From an uncultured Pelagibacteraceae bacterium (GTDB lineage Bacteria; Pseudomonadota; Alphaproteobacteria; Pelagibacterales; Pelagibacteraceae), in assembly GCA_902604545.1 (NCBI GenBank), contig CACKZG010000006.1:1-41865 (forward strand): 41,865 nucleotides of DNA, in the 5' to 3' direction. Positions 9,625 through 19,211 of the stretch are shown here, piece after piece. Position 1 is the first letter of the stretch. Each line of letters begins with the position of its first letter. A program made the position numbers and the translations under genes. Below the pieces are notes generated by a model. The model saw nothing but the letters and a program-made list of their open reading frames with translations, did no database searches and was not told the origin of the DNA.

Positions 9625-9724
9625 GAAAAATCCTATGGCTAAAGACCTATTTACTAAAAAATATAAACCAAAAATAGTTAAACCAAAAAAAGGTAAGGGA
9701 AGTTTTAAAAGAAAGAAAAATTAA
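9605..9724 (+). CDS. Small basic protein, ArfA-like alternative ribosome-rescue factor candidate (39 aa)
   Basis: Hand translation: MAIKSNKKNPMAKDLFTKKYKPKIVKPKKGKGSFKRKKN*. LF-x-K-x..KPKKGKGSFKRKK resembles the [19 protein letters not shown] core of E. coli ArfA. Not in the supplied ORF track (below its size limit). Confidence 0.65.
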   Translation: MAIKSNKKNPMAKDLFTKKYKPKIVKPKKGKGSFKRKKN

Positions 9725-9726
9725 AT

Positions 9727-10656
9727 TTATAGTCTTGCCCCAATTCGCTGTATTATTTTGGATGACATTTCAGTACCTTTTTCAAGGCACTGTTTTGTTG
9801 ATAATTTATTGATATACCCATGTAAAAACCCAGCTGCAAAAAGATCGCCTGCACCTGTAAGATCAATAATTTTTAGATTTTTTTGTATATCATTTTCAAC
9901 AACTTCATCACCATTAATTGCAACTGCACCTTTTTCTCCTCTAGTTACAATTACTAATTTTTTAAGTTGTTTTGAAAAGTTTATAATGTCATCAAAATTT
10001 TTTGCCTCAATTAATGAAGTAACTTCTTGTTCATTGGCAAAAGTTATATCAAGTTTATTTTTAACTAAGTTTAAAAAATGAGGCTTATGTCTATCTACAC
10101 AAAATAGGTCCGAAAGTGACATAGCAACTTTGTTGGCACTATTTATAGCTTTATCGAAGGCTTTTTTGGGCTCTCCTTCATCCCATAAATAACCTTCTAA
10201 AAATATTATCTCACTTTTTTTAATTTCATCTGAACTAACATCGTTTTCATTTATTTTTCCTGCTGTTCCTAGGAAGGTACACATTGTTCTTTCTGAGTCT
10301 GGAGTTATTAAAATTAAACACGTCCCAGTGGGTAATTCTTCTTTTTTTTTTGAATAAAAATACTCTACATTTTCTTTTTTTAAACCTTCTTCGTACTTAC
10401 TACCAAATTCATCATCAGAAACTTTACCTATAAACCCAACTTTATCGCCAAGTTGAGATAATCCAACTATAGAGTTTGCTACAGAACCTCCCGAAACAGT
10501 TTTTTCAATTTTAAGATTTTTTAATAAATTTTTGAATTCATTTTCATCAAAAAATAATTTCATTGTGCTTTTTGTCAGATTATTTTTATGAATAAAATTG
10601 TCATCTACTTTGCAAATGACGTCGACTATCGCATTTCCTATTCCTAAAATTTTCAT
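9727..10656 (-). CDS. PfkB family sugar/adenosine kinase
   Basis: GNAIVDVIC start, SGGSVANSIVGLSQLG, DLTGAGDLFAAGFLHG PfkB signatures. Confidence 0.93.
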   Translation of the reverse strand: MKILGIGNAIVDVICKVDDNFIHKNNLTKSTMKLFFDENEFKNLLKNLKIEKTVSGGSVANSIVGLSQLGDKVGFIGKVSDDEFGSKYEEGLKKENVEYFYSKKKEELPTGTCLILITPDSERTMCTFLGTAGKINENDVSSDEIKKSEIIFLEGYLWDEGEPKKAFDKAINSANKVAMSLSDLFCVDRHKPHFLNLVKNKLDITFANEQEVTSLIEAKNFDDIINFSKQLKKLVIVTRGEKGAVAINGDEVVENDIQKNLKIIDLTGAGDLFAAGFLHGYINKLSTKQCLEKGTEMSSKIIQRIGARL

Positions 10657-10657
10657 A

Positions 10658-11311
10658 TTAAGCTTTTTTTGTAATAACAGGTTTTTTTCTATTTGGGTAG
10701 CAAGTAGTGCATATTTTACAGGTTAAACCATAACAATCTCTTGCTTTACAATATTCTCTGCCATAAAAAATTATTTGTAAATGAAGTTTAGACCAAGTTT
10801 TTTTTGGAAATATTCTTTTCAAATCTATTTCAGTTTGAGTAACATTTTTTCCATTTGTTAAACCCCATCTTTGTGCAAGTCTATGAATATGTGTATCTAT
10901 GGCAAAAGCGGGATAACCAAAACCTTGAGACATTACTACGCTAGCTGTTTTATGACCTACACCAGGTAGTTTTTCAAGTTCTTCAAAAGTTTTAGGCACT
11001 TTACCTTTGTGTTTCTCTAAAATCTGTTTTGACATTAAGTAAATACTTTTGGCTTTAATTCTAAAAATGCCAATTTTTTTTATTAATTTTTCAATTTTTT
11101 TTCTTCCTAATCTCACAAAATGCTCTGGTTTATAGTATTTAGAATAGATATCTTTTGTTACATTATTAACATTTATATCAGTACATTGTGCTGAAAGCAG
11201 TACAGAAATTAATAGAGTGAAAGTATTTTTACTTTTTAAAGGAACAGGTGCCTTAGGGTAAATTTTATTAAGAGTTTTAATTATGATTTTTGCTTTTTGT
11301 TTCTCATTCAT
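10658..11311 (-). CDS. nth: Endonuclease III
   Basis: LLSAQCTD, LPGVGHKTASVV HhH, VDTHIHR-like AIDTHIHRLAQR, C-terminal Cys cluster CKARDCYGLTCKICTTC (4Fe-4S). Confidence 0.97.
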   Translation of the reverse strand: MNEKQKAKIIIKTLNKIYPKAPVPLKSKNTFTLLISVLLSAQCTDINVNNVTKDIYSKYYKPEHFVRLGRKKIEKLIKKIGIFRIKAKSIYLMSKQILEKHKGKVPKTFEELEKLPGVGHKTASVVMSQGFGYPAFAIDTHIHRLAQRWGLTNGKNVTQTEIDLKRIFPKKTWSKLHLQIIFYGREYCKARDCYGLTCKICTTCYPNRKKPVITKKA

Positions 11312-12087
11312 TATGAAAAATTAAGCAAGTCTCTCATAGAATATAATCCTGGTTTTTTTTTCATCAACCATTTAGAAGCTGTTAAAGCTCCATCTGAGTA
11401 AAGTGCTCTATCAAAAGCCTCATGGTTTAATGTAATTATTTCTTTTCCACTAGAGAATTTTACTTCATGTTCACCAATAATTTCACCTTTTCTAATTGAG
11501 TTAAAATTAATTTTTGTTCCATAAGGAAAGGATTTTTTATTTAAGAATTTTTTACCAATTAAATTATATAAATTTTTATTTTTTCCGTCAGCAATTCCTT
11601 TACCAAGCATTAATGCAGTACCTGATGGATAGTCTTTTTTATGTTTGTGATGTACTTCAAATATTTTACTCAAATATTCATCATTTAGTGATTTTGATGC
11701 AATCTCGGTTAAATACATTAATAAATTTACACCTAAGCTCATGTTACCTGCTTTTAGAATGGGTATTTTTTTTGAATATTTTTTAATTTGATTTTCTTGG
11801 TTTCTAGTGAATCCAGTAGTGCCAATTACCACCTTTTTCCTAAGTTTCGATGCTATTTTGAGAATTTCAAGAGTACAATTTGGTACGGTGAAATCAATAA
11901 CTATATCAGTCTTTTTAAAAGCTTTATCAGAATTTAATTCAGGTTTAATTCCACTAAATTTTTTATTTATTAATCTATTTTCTGTAAGAGTAACTAGTTT
12001 AAAATTTTTATTTTTTTTTGAAGACTTAATTAATTGCTGGCCCATCCTACCCATACAACCAGAAATCGCTAGATTAATTTTTTTCAT
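11311..12087 (-). CDS. dapB: 4-hydroxy-tetrahydrodipicolinate reductase
   Basis: ISGCMGRMGQQLIK, VIGTTGF, EVHHKHKKDYPSGTAL motifs. Confidence 0.97.
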   Translation of the reverse strand: MKKINLAISGCMGRMGQQLIKSSKKNKNFKLVTLTENRLINKKFSGIKPELNSDKAFKKTDIVIDFTVPNCTLEILKIASKLRKKVVIGTTGFTRNQENQIKKYSKKIPILKAGNMSLGVNLLMYLTEIASKSLNDEYLSKIFEVHHKHKKDYPSGTALMLGKGIADGKNKNLYNLIGKKFLNKKSFPYGTKINFNSIRKGEIIGEHEVKFSSGKEIITLNHEAFDRALYSDGALTASKWLMKKKPGLYSMRDLLNFS

Positions 12088-12123
12088 TAAAATAATAATA
12101 ACCTTTTTTAGAAGATTAGTCTT

Positions 12124-13251
12124 TTAGTTTTTCCAGAAATCTTTTGCTTTTTGAAAAAATTTTTTAATACTTGGATTAGATTTATCGTTTTCAATTTCTC
12201 TAAATTGCTCTAATAATTCTTTTTGTTTTTTATTTAAATATACAGGTACCTCTGTTTTAACTTGAACATATAAGTCTCCAAAATCGCCTCTTCTCATGAA
12301 GGGCATTCCTTTACCTTTTAATCTGAATTGTTTTCCATTTTGAGTACCATCAGGAATCTTTATTTTTGCTTTTCCACCATCTATCGTTGGTATTTCAATA
12401 GTTGTTCCTAAAGCTGCGTCAGTTAAAGAAAGAGGGAATTCAAAAAATAAATTTTCGTCTGATCTTTTAAATAAGTTATGTGAATTTACATTAATAAAAA
12501 GATAAAGATCACCCGTTGCTCCACCTCTTGTACCTGATTCACCTTTTCCTGCTAATCTAATTCTTGTTCCATCATCAACACCTTTTGGAATTGTTACAGA
12601 TATTCTTTTAGATGCTTGTTTTTTACCCTGACCACTACAATCGTTACAAGGATTAGTAATTTCCTCGCCATTTCCATTACATTGAGGACAGGTTTGTTGT
12701 ACAGTAAAGAAACCTTGATTAGACCTTATTCTTCCATTCCCACCACAATATGAACATCTATCAGGTGAATAACCTGGTTTAGATCCGTTACCTTTGCAAG
12801 TTCCACATTGTTCTGATGTAGAAAATTTAATGTCTTGTTTTTTTCCGTGGTAAGCATCTTCTAAAGAAATAGTTAAATCATATCTTAGATCTGATCCTCT
12901 ATTATTTGATTTTCTACTTCTTGATCTTCCACCTCCTCCAAAATCACCAAAGAAATCCTCAAAAATATCTGAGAAATCCGCTCCACTGAAACCACCAAAG
13001 CCACCACCTGGTCTACCACCACCGTTTTCAAATGCAGCGTGACCAAAATTATCGTAGTTTTGCTTCTTTTCTTTATCTGAAAGTATTCCGTAGGCTTCAC
13101 TGGCTTCTTTGAATTTTTCTTCCGCTTTGGAATCTCCTGGATTTTTATCAGGATGATATTTAACAGCTAACTTTCTGTATGCAGATTTTAATTCTTCAGG
13201 GCTCGCGCTTTTATTAACGCCTAGGACATCGTAATAGTCTCTTTTAGCCAT
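12124..13251 (-). CDS. dnaJ: Chaperone DnaJ
   Basis: J domain ([10 protein letters not shown]), Gly-rich region, four CxxCxGxG zinc repeats. Second Met of MMAKRDYY chosen. Confidence 0.98.
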   Translation of the reverse strand: MAKRDYYDVLGVNKSASPEELKSAYRKLAVKYHPDKNPGDSKAEEKFKEASEAYGILSDKEKKQNYDNFGHAAFENGGGRPGGGFGGFSGADFSDIFEDFFGDFGGGGRSRSRKSNNRGSDLRYDLTISLEDAYHGKKQDIKFSTSEQCGTCKGNGSKPGYSPDRCSYCGGNGRIRSNQGFFTVQQTCPQCNGNGEEITNPCNDCSGQGKKQASKRISVTIPKGVDDGTRIRLAGKGESGTRGGATGDLYLFINVNSHNLFKRSDENLFFEFPLSLTDAALGTTIEIPTIDGGKAKIKIPDGTQNGKQFRLKGKGMPFMRRGDFGDLYVQVKTEVPVYLNKKQKELLEQFREIENDKSNPSIKKFFQKAKDFWKN

Positions 13252-13280
13252 CAAATTACCCCAGACAATTAAATGTCAGT

Positions 13281-15218
13281 TTAAGCGCTTTTTTCTTTAT
13301 TCTCGTCTTTATTCTCGTCTTTTACTTCTTCGAAATCAGCATCAACAACATTCTCGTCTTTTTTACCCGCATCATCTCCACCATCATCTTTTCCAGATTC
13401 AGGTTTTGCACTTTGTTGTGATTTGTAGATTGCTTCACCAAGTTTCATTGAAGCTTGAACTAAAACTTCAGTTTTTTTCTTAATATCTTCAATATCTTCG
13501 CCTTTTAAAGCCTCTTTTACAGCAGTTGATGCATCTTCAATTGCTTTTTTCTCTGCATCAGAAATCTTTGATCCATGCTCTTTTAAGTTCTTTTCAGTAG
13601 AGTGAATTAGAGTATCTGCTTGGTTTCTAACATCAACAGACTCTCTTTTCTTTTTATCAGCTTCTTTATTAGCTTCTGCATCTTTGACCATTTTTTCAAT
13701 TTCTTCATCACTTAGTCCACCTGAAGCTTGGATTTGAATTTTTTGTTCTTTACCAGTTCCCTTATCTTTTGCTGAAACATTTACGATACCATTAGCATCA
13801 ATATCAAATGTAACTTCAATTTGAGGCACTCCTCTTGGTGCTGGGGCAATACCTACTAATTCAAAATTACCCAAGGCTTTATTATCAGCTGCCATTTCTC
13901 TTTCACCCTGTAGAACTCTAATAGATACAGCAGGCTGATTGTCTTCAGCAGTTGAAAATACCTGGCTTTTTTTAGTTGGTATTGTTGTGTTTTTATCAAT
14001 TAGCTTAGTTGAAACTCCTCCAAGTGTCTCGATACCAAGTGATAGTGGAGTTACATCTAATAGAAGTACATCTTTAACATCTCCTTGTAATACACCTGCT
14101 TGAATAGCAGCACCCATTGCAACTACTTCATCAGGGTTAACACTTTTGTTAGGATCTTTTCCAAAAAAGTTTTTAACTTCTTCTAATACTTTTGGCATTC
14201 TAGTCATACCACCTACCATAACTACTTCATCAATTTCACTTGCAGTAATTCCTGCATCTTTTAAAGCAGTTTTGCATGGAGGCATTGTTCTAGAAATTAA
14301 GTCTTCAACTAGAGCCTCGAGTTTTGCTCTAGTCATTTTTAAGTTAATATGTTTTGGACCTGTTTTATCTGCTGTTATGAAAGGTAAATTTATATCTGTT
14401 TGTTCTGCAGAAGATAATTCAATTTTTGCTTTTTCAGCAGCCTCTTTTAATCTCTGTAAAGCAAGTTTATCTGACTTAAGGTCGATTCCATTATCTTTCT
14501 TAAATTCAGAAACTAAATAGTCTACAACAGCATTATCAAAATCTTCACCACCCAAAAAGGTGTCACCATTGGTTGATTTAACTTCAAAAACACCGTCGCC
14601 TAATTCTAAAATCGAAACATCAAATGTTCCACCACCTAAGTCATACACCGCAATTTTTTTATTTTGTTTTTTATCTAAACCATAAGCTAATGATGCAGCA
14701 GTTGGTTCATTAATAATTCTTAATACTTCTAGCCCTGCAATTTTCCCCGCGTCTTTTGTTGCTTGTCTTTGCGCATCGTTAAAGTATGCAGGCACTGTAA
14801 TAACAGCTTTAGTTACAGCTTGACCTAAGTATTTTTCTGCAGTTTCTTTCATTTTTTGTAAAATAAACGCTGATATCTGAGAAGGTGAATATTTTTCGCC
14901 TTTAGCTTCTATCCAAGCATCACCTTTTTCAGAATTAATTATTTTGAAAGGTGCGGCTTCCACATCTTTTTTTACAGTTGGGTCATCAAAATTTCTTCCA
15001 ATTAATCTTTTAACTGCAAAGATAGTATTTTCTGGATTTGTAACAGCTTGTCTTTTTGCTGGTTGTCCAATTAATTTTTCGTTTTCATCTGTAAATGCTA
15101 CAACTGACGGAGTAGTTCTTGCTCCCTCAGCATTTTCTAAAACCTTAGCTTGTGTTCCTTCCATAATGGCAACACATGAATTTGTTGTTCCTAAGTCTAT
15201 TCCAATAATTTTACTCAT
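13281..15218 (-). CDS. dnaK: Chaperone DnaK (Hsp70)
   Basis: [33 protein letters not shown] motifs; 645 aa; DENKDENK acidic tail. Confidence 0.99.
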   Translation of the reverse strand: MSKIIGIDLGTTNSCVAIMEGTQAKVLENAEGARTTPSVVAFTDENEKLIGQPAKRQAVTNPENTIFAVKRLIGRNFDDPTVKKDVEAAPFKIINSEKGDAWIEAKGEKYSPSQISAFILQKMKETAEKYLGQAVTKAVITVPAYFNDAQRQATKDAGKIAGLEVLRIINEPTAASLAYGLDKKQNKKIAVYDLGGGTFDVSILELGDGVFEVKSTNGDTFLGGEDFDNAVVDYLVSEFKKDNGIDLKSDKLALQRLKEAAEKAKIELSSAEQTDINLPFITADKTGPKHINLKMTRAKLEALVEDLISRTMPPCKTALKDAGITASEIDEVVMVGGMTRMPKVLEEVKNFFGKDPNKSVNPDEVVAMGAAIQAGVLQGDVKDVLLLDVTPLSLGIETLGGVSTKLIDKNTTIPTKKSQVFSTAEDNQPAVSIRVLQGEREMAADNKALGNFELVGIAPAPRGVPQIEVTFDIDANGIVNVSAKDKGTGKEQKIQIQASGGLSDEEIEKMVKDAEANKEADKKKRESVDVRNQADTLIHSTEKNLKEHGSKISDAEKKAIEDASTAVKEALKGEDIEDIKKKTEVLVQASMKLGEAIYKSQQSAKPESGKDDGGDDAGKKDENVVDADFEEVKDENKDENKEKSA

Positions 15219-15243
15219 AAATTTAATGTCTCTCCTTCGTCAT

Positions 15244-15270
15244 ATAGGGTTTAAATGTAAAACTACAAGT
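15244..15270 (-). promoter_or_regulatory. Candidate RpoH (sigma-32)-type promoter for dnaK
   Basis: Minus strand reads CTTGTAGTTTTACATTTAAACCCTATATGA in the grpE-dnaK gap: CTTG-type -35 and CCTATAT-type -10. Confidence 0.45.
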
Positions 15271-15281
15271 TGATCTCATAA

Positions 15282-15953
15282 TTATTTATTTTCCTGATTT
15301 TCCTGATTTTCCTGATTTTCCTGATTTTCCTGATTTTTTTCTGGTTTTGTTGTAACTTTTTTTGACACTCCTACCAATGAGGGTCTAAGCAATCTGTCTT
15401 TTATAGTAAAACCTTTTTGAATTTCTTGGATTATTGTTCCAGGTTCTTTTGTATCATCCTCTATCTCCATCATTGCTTGATGAAAGTTTGGATCTAATTT
15501 TTTGTTAAGGCTATCGATTGGTTTAATGTTATTTTTTTCGAATATCGAGATCAGATCTTTTTTAATAATGTCTAGATGTTCTAGGGTTTTTTTTAATGCT
15601 TCAGTCTCTTTTAAATTATCATCACTTTCAAGAACTTGCTTTGACCGATCCAAGTTATCAATCAAATTTAATGCTTCTTTAGCAAAACTATAACCACCAT
15701 ATTCAAAAGCCTCCTCTTTTTCTTTTTCAAATCTTCTTCTTTGATTTTCCATTTCTGCAAAAGTTCTTGCCACTTTATCTTCAAGTTCAGAAATCTTTTC
15801 TTCTGGGGCTAGTTCTTTAGTTTCTTCCTTAGGTTCTTGGTCGGTTTCTTGCTTATTTTCTTCGGTTAAGTTTTCCTCAGGTTTTTCAGTTCCGTTTACT
15901 GTATCCTGGCTTTGATTCGCAGAAGTGCTATTTTGGTTTTCCTCTTTTTCCAT
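15282..15953 (-). CDS. grpE: Nucleotide exchange factor GrpE
   Basis: EMENQRRRFEKEKEEAFEYGGYSFAKEALNLIDNLDRS, FEKNNIKPID, NPNFHQAMM-like DPNFHQAMMEIE. Confidence 0.97.
   Translation of the reverse strand: MEKEENQNSTSANQSQDTVNGTEKPEENLTEENKQETDQEPKEETKELAPEEKISELEDKVARTFAEMENQRRRFEKEKEEAFEYGGYSFAKEALNLIDNLDRSKQVLESDDNLKETEALKKTLEHLDIIKKDLISIFEKNNIKPIDSLNKKLDPNFHQAMMEIEDDTKEPGTIIQEIQKGFTIKDRLLRPSLVGVSKKVTTKPEKNQENQENQENQENQENK
15289..15333. repeat. 9-bp tandem repeat (TTTTCCTGA x5) within grpE 3' end
   Basis: Five exact contiguous copies read from the sequence; encodes the (ENQ)n C-terminal tail of GrpE. Confidence 0.98.
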
Positions 15954-15989
15954 AGCTTCTTATATGGTAAGGATTTTAGTAATTTCTAG

Positions 15990-16592
15990 ATGCCTAAAGA
16001 AAAAATTAATAAATTATTGATTGGGACCAATAACATGGGTAAATTAAGAGAAATCAAGAGTTTATTGCCAAAAAGTATTAAAACTTATTCTACATCTGAA
16101 TTTAATCTCAAGAGCCCGGTTGAAAATGGTAAGACATTTAAAGAAAACTCATTAATTAAATCTAAATATTTTTCAAAAAAGACAGGATTAATGTGTTTAG
16201 CTGATGATTCAGGTTTAGAGATAGATTTTTTAAATAAAAATCCTGGAATTTACTCTGCAAGATGGGGAGGAAGGCATGGAGATTTTAATAAAGCTATAAG
16301 AAGAGTTTACAGAGAATTAAATAAAAAAGATAAAAATTGGAAAAATAAAAAAATTAAAGCAAGATTTATTTGTGCTCTTTCTATTTCATATTTAAACAAA
16401 AAAATTGCTTGCGTTTTAGGAAAAGTTGAGGGCTATATTTCAGACAAACCGAGAGGTACAAATGGATTTGGCTATGATCCAATTTTTATTCCAGTTAAGA
16501 AAAGAAAAACTTTTGGAGAAATGAAGCCATCTCAAAAATATAAGATGGATCATAGATACAAAGCGTTTAAAAAAATTAGAAAATTTCTATAA
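15990..16592 (+). CDS. rdgB: XTP/dITP pyrophosphatase (HAM1/RdgB)
   Basis: IGTNNMGKLREIKSLL, ADDSGLEIDFLNKNPGIYSARWGG, GTNGFGYDPIF motifs. Confidence 0.96.
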   Translation: MPKEKINKLLIGTNNMGKLREIKSLLPKSIKTYSTSEFNLKSPVENGKTFKENSLIKSKYFSKKTGLMCLADDSGLEIDFLNKNPGIYSARWGGRHGDFNKAIRRVYRELNKKDKNWKNKKIKARFICALSISYLNKKIACVLGKVEGYISDKPRGTNGFGYDPIFIPVKKRKTFGEMKPSQKYKMDHRYKAFKKIRKFL

Positions 16593-17730
16593 GTTTTTGA
16601 TCTTCAATTTTATAAAAATTAAGTCTGTGATTTATTTTATTGTTTTTGATATCAAAAATTCCTATTTTTCCTTTGAATGAATTTTTTCTTTTGAAAATTT
16701 TATTTAAGTTTTCCTGATTTGAATTTATTGATAAATAATAAACTAATCCAATAAGATCATAGCTTAATAAAGATAAATGAGTTGGATCTTCATTGAATGC
16801 GTTAAAGTATTTTATTTTGTAAGTATCAAAATTTTCTTTATTTATTGATGGATAATATAATGGTTGAATATCAGTTTCGTTTAACAAACTTTCATCGAAC
16901 CATTGATTTAAAGTTATAAAATATTTATTTTTAGGAAGCACATCGGTGTATAAAAGTGATGTAGATACACTTTTGAGACTTTCATCAAAATCTGCAATTA
17001 CAACAGCATCAAAATTTAAATTACCTAAAGTATATCTTTTTTCCAGTCTTTTTATTTTTTTTTCTTTATTTGGATCATTCGAATTTTTTATCTTATTTAT
17101 TTCATCCTCTAAATTTTGTTTTCTAATTCTATAGTTTGTGATTTCTTCTATTTGTTTTGTTAGTTTTGTAGGTTCTGTATTATATTCATAATCTTTATAA
17201 ATTTTAATTTTTGAATTTTTCATCCCTATTTTAATTTCAAATTCATAATCTCGGATTGGTGTTAAAAAAACAGTTCTTTGTACTTGATTAGTTTCTAAAA
17301 ATTTTTTTATTGTATTAAATTGTGATGTAGAATTAATTCCAGCAGAAATTACATTTTTCGGAAGATCTAAAGTTTTATTTGTTAATGATAAAAATGTTAA
17401 ATTTTTCATTTCATCTAAATAGGCTAAACTTTCATGAAAGACAGGGCCAATGACAATTTTTATTCCCATTTCACTTAATTCAAACGCTGATTTTAAAGTT
17501 TGGTTAGCTTTAGTTGCCGTATCTTTTGGATAGATTTCTATTAAGTCATTATCAATATCTTTGACGGCTAATCCAACTGCTTTAATGATTGATTCTCCAA
17601 TTTCTTTATTTTCTCCTGTCATCGGAACTAATAATCCTATTTTTATTTTTTCTTGAGCATTAGCAGCTGAAAAAAAAAGAAAGTGAAAACTTAAAAAAAT
17701 AAAATAAATAATTTTAATTAATTTAATCAT
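16576..17730 (-). CDS. Penicillin-binding protein activator (LpoA-like, periplasmic-binding fold)
   Basis: Signal peptide, IKIGLLVPMTGENKEIGESI (type-1 periplasmic binding fold), divergent from rsmI as in yraL/yraM(lpoA) neighbourhoods. Confidence 0.75.
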   Translation of the reverse strand: MIKLIKIIYFIFLSFHFLFFSAANAQEKIKIGLLVPMTGENKEIGESIIKAVGLAVKDIDNDLIEIYPKDTATKANQTLKSAFELSEMGIKIVIGPVFHESLAYLDEMKNLTFLSLTNKTLDLPKNVISAGINSTSQFNTIKKFLETNQVQRTVFLTPIRDYEFEIKIGMKNSKIKIYKDYEYNTEPTKLTKQIEEITNYRIRKQNLEDEINKIKNSNDPNKEKKIKRLEKRYTLGNLNFDAVVIADFDESLKSVSTSLLYTDVLPKNKYFITLNQWFDESLLNETDIQPLYYPSINKENFDTYKIKYFNAFNEDPTHLSLLSYDLIGLVYYLSINSNQENLNKIFKRKNSFKGKIGIFDIKNNKINHRLNFYKIEDQKLIEIF

Positions 17731-17764
17731 TTTGATGTTAGTATAATATTTTTTAAGCTAAATT

Positions 17765-18628
17765 ATGATCATAAAACCACAATTCAAATTAAAAGAATAC
17801 GAAAATGGTCTTTATTTGGTATCAACTCCTTTAGGAAATCTAAAAGATATTACCTTAAGGGCAATTGAAGTTTTGCATCAATCTGATTACATTTTATGTG
17901 AAGACACTCGAGTTTCAAAAAATCTTTTAGATAAATATCAAATAAAATCAAAATTAATTTCAAATCATAAATTTAATGAAAAAAAAAATCTAATAAAAAT
18001 TATAGACTATCTTAAGTCTGGGAAAATAATTTCTTTGATATCTGATGCTGGTACGCCTAGCATTTCTGATCCAGGCTCAATATTAGTCAATGAGTGTATT
18101 AATAATGATATAAGAATTTTTCCTATTCCCGGACCTTCGGCTGTTGCTGTAGCTGTTTCAATCAGTGGATTTTCGGATAAATTTTCTTTTTGTGGTTTTT
18201 TTCCAGATAAAAAACAGGAATTATCTAATCAATTAAAAAAACTTTCAGAATTTGAGAATTCTTTAGTTTTTTTTATTTCTCCTAAAAAAATTAATAAAAT
18301 CATACCTGAAATTAAAAAGAATTTTAATGGAAGAAAGATAGTTTTTTGTAGAGAAATATCGAAAATCTACGAGGAATTTGTTAGAAAAAATGTAGATGAA
18401 TTAGAATTATTTGAAAAAGAACCAAAAGGTGAACTCACAGTTGTTATTTCTGAGAGAAAAATAAATAAAAATATCTCTAAAAAATTAACTGAATCAGATA
18501 TGAATGTAATAAAAAAAATGATTAATAAATTATCTACTAAAGAAATTACAGATATTTTAAGTCAAATCAGCAATGCATCAAAAAAAGAAATATATAATTA
18601 TTGTTTAGAATTAAAAAATGAAAAATAA
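17765..18628 (+). CDS. rsmI: 16S rRNA (cytidine(1402)-2'-O)-methyltransferase
   Basis: GLYLVSTPLGNLKDITLRAIEVL, CEDTRVSKNLL, ISDAGTPSISDPG, PIPGPSAVAVAVSISG motifs. Confidence 0.97.
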   Translation: MIIKPQFKLKEYENGLYLVSTPLGNLKDITLRAIEVLHQSDYILCEDTRVSKNLLDKYQIKSKLISNHKFNEKKNLIKIIDYLKSGKIISLISDAGTPSISDPGSILVNECINNDIRIFPIPGPSAVAVAVSISGFSDKFSFCGFFPDKKQELSNQLKKLSEFENSLVFFISPKKINKIIPEIKKNFNGRKIVFCREISKIYEEFVRKNVDELELFEKEPKGELTVVISERKINKNISKKLTESDMNVIKKMINKLSTKEITDILSQISNASKKEIYNYCLELKNEK

Positions 18629-19211
18629 ATTATTAATTTTTATCTTAATGAGTTTTATTTTAACCGGGTGCGTTGGTGTTAGTTCTAAAGGTCTTTTTGG
18701 AACTGGTGTTTCAGTTGCTTTAGATCCAAGAACAGTAGGCACTCAAATAGATGACTCAATAATGCAAAAAAGTTTAGCAGCGAAAATAATTGCTAGAGAT
18801 AAAAAATATTTTTTATTAGTAAAATCTAAAGTAATAGATGGAAAAATTTTTCTTACAGGAAAAGTAGATGAGCCTGAGGAAAAATTATATTTAACAAAAC
18901 TGGCGTGGGAAACAAAAGGTGCGCGTTCAGTTAGAAATGACATAAAAATTAAAGAGGAATTCAAATTTAAACAATCTGCTAAAGATGTTCTAATTACATC
19001 TCAGCTTAGAACAGCTTTAATTTTAAACAAAAATATTAAATCTACCAATTATCAAATTGATACTTATAAAAATAAAATTTATGTCTATGGTATTGCACTT
19101 ACAATTGAGGAAAAAGATTTAGTTATAAGTGAAGCAAAAGAAATTGTTGATGTAGAAGATGTGATTGCAAGTATAATACTTGTTGAAGATTTAAGAATTC
19201 AAAGAGAATAA
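18618..19211 (+). CDS. BON-domain lipoprotein (YraP/DolP-like)
   Basis: Lipobox FILTGC, two BON-like repeats (FLTGKVDEPEEKLYLTKLAWETKGARSVRNDI; IYVYGIALTIEEKDLVISEAKEIVDVEDV), next to rsmI. Confidence 0.85.
   Translation: MKNKLLIFILMSFILTGCVGVSSKGLFGTGVSVALDPRTVGTQIDDSIMQKSLAAKIIARDKKYFLLVKSKVIDGKIFLTGKVDEPEEKLYLTKLAWETKGARSVRNDIKIKEEFKFKQSAKDVLITSQLRTALILNKNIKSTNYQIDTYKNKIYVYGIALTIEEKDLVISEAKEIVDVEDVIASIILVEDLRIQRE

Noticed and set aside
12885-13100. 71-aa ORF on minus strand within dnaJ
   Set aside because: Alternative frame over the Gly-rich low-complexity part of dnaJ.
14146-14520. 124-aa plus-strand ORF antisense to dnaK (also 14944..15273)
   Set aside because: Antisense open frames of a highly biased conserved gene; no independent protein features.
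15289-15333. CRISPR-like repeat array
   Set aside because: Contiguous 9-bp in-frame coding repeat without spacers; not CRISPR.
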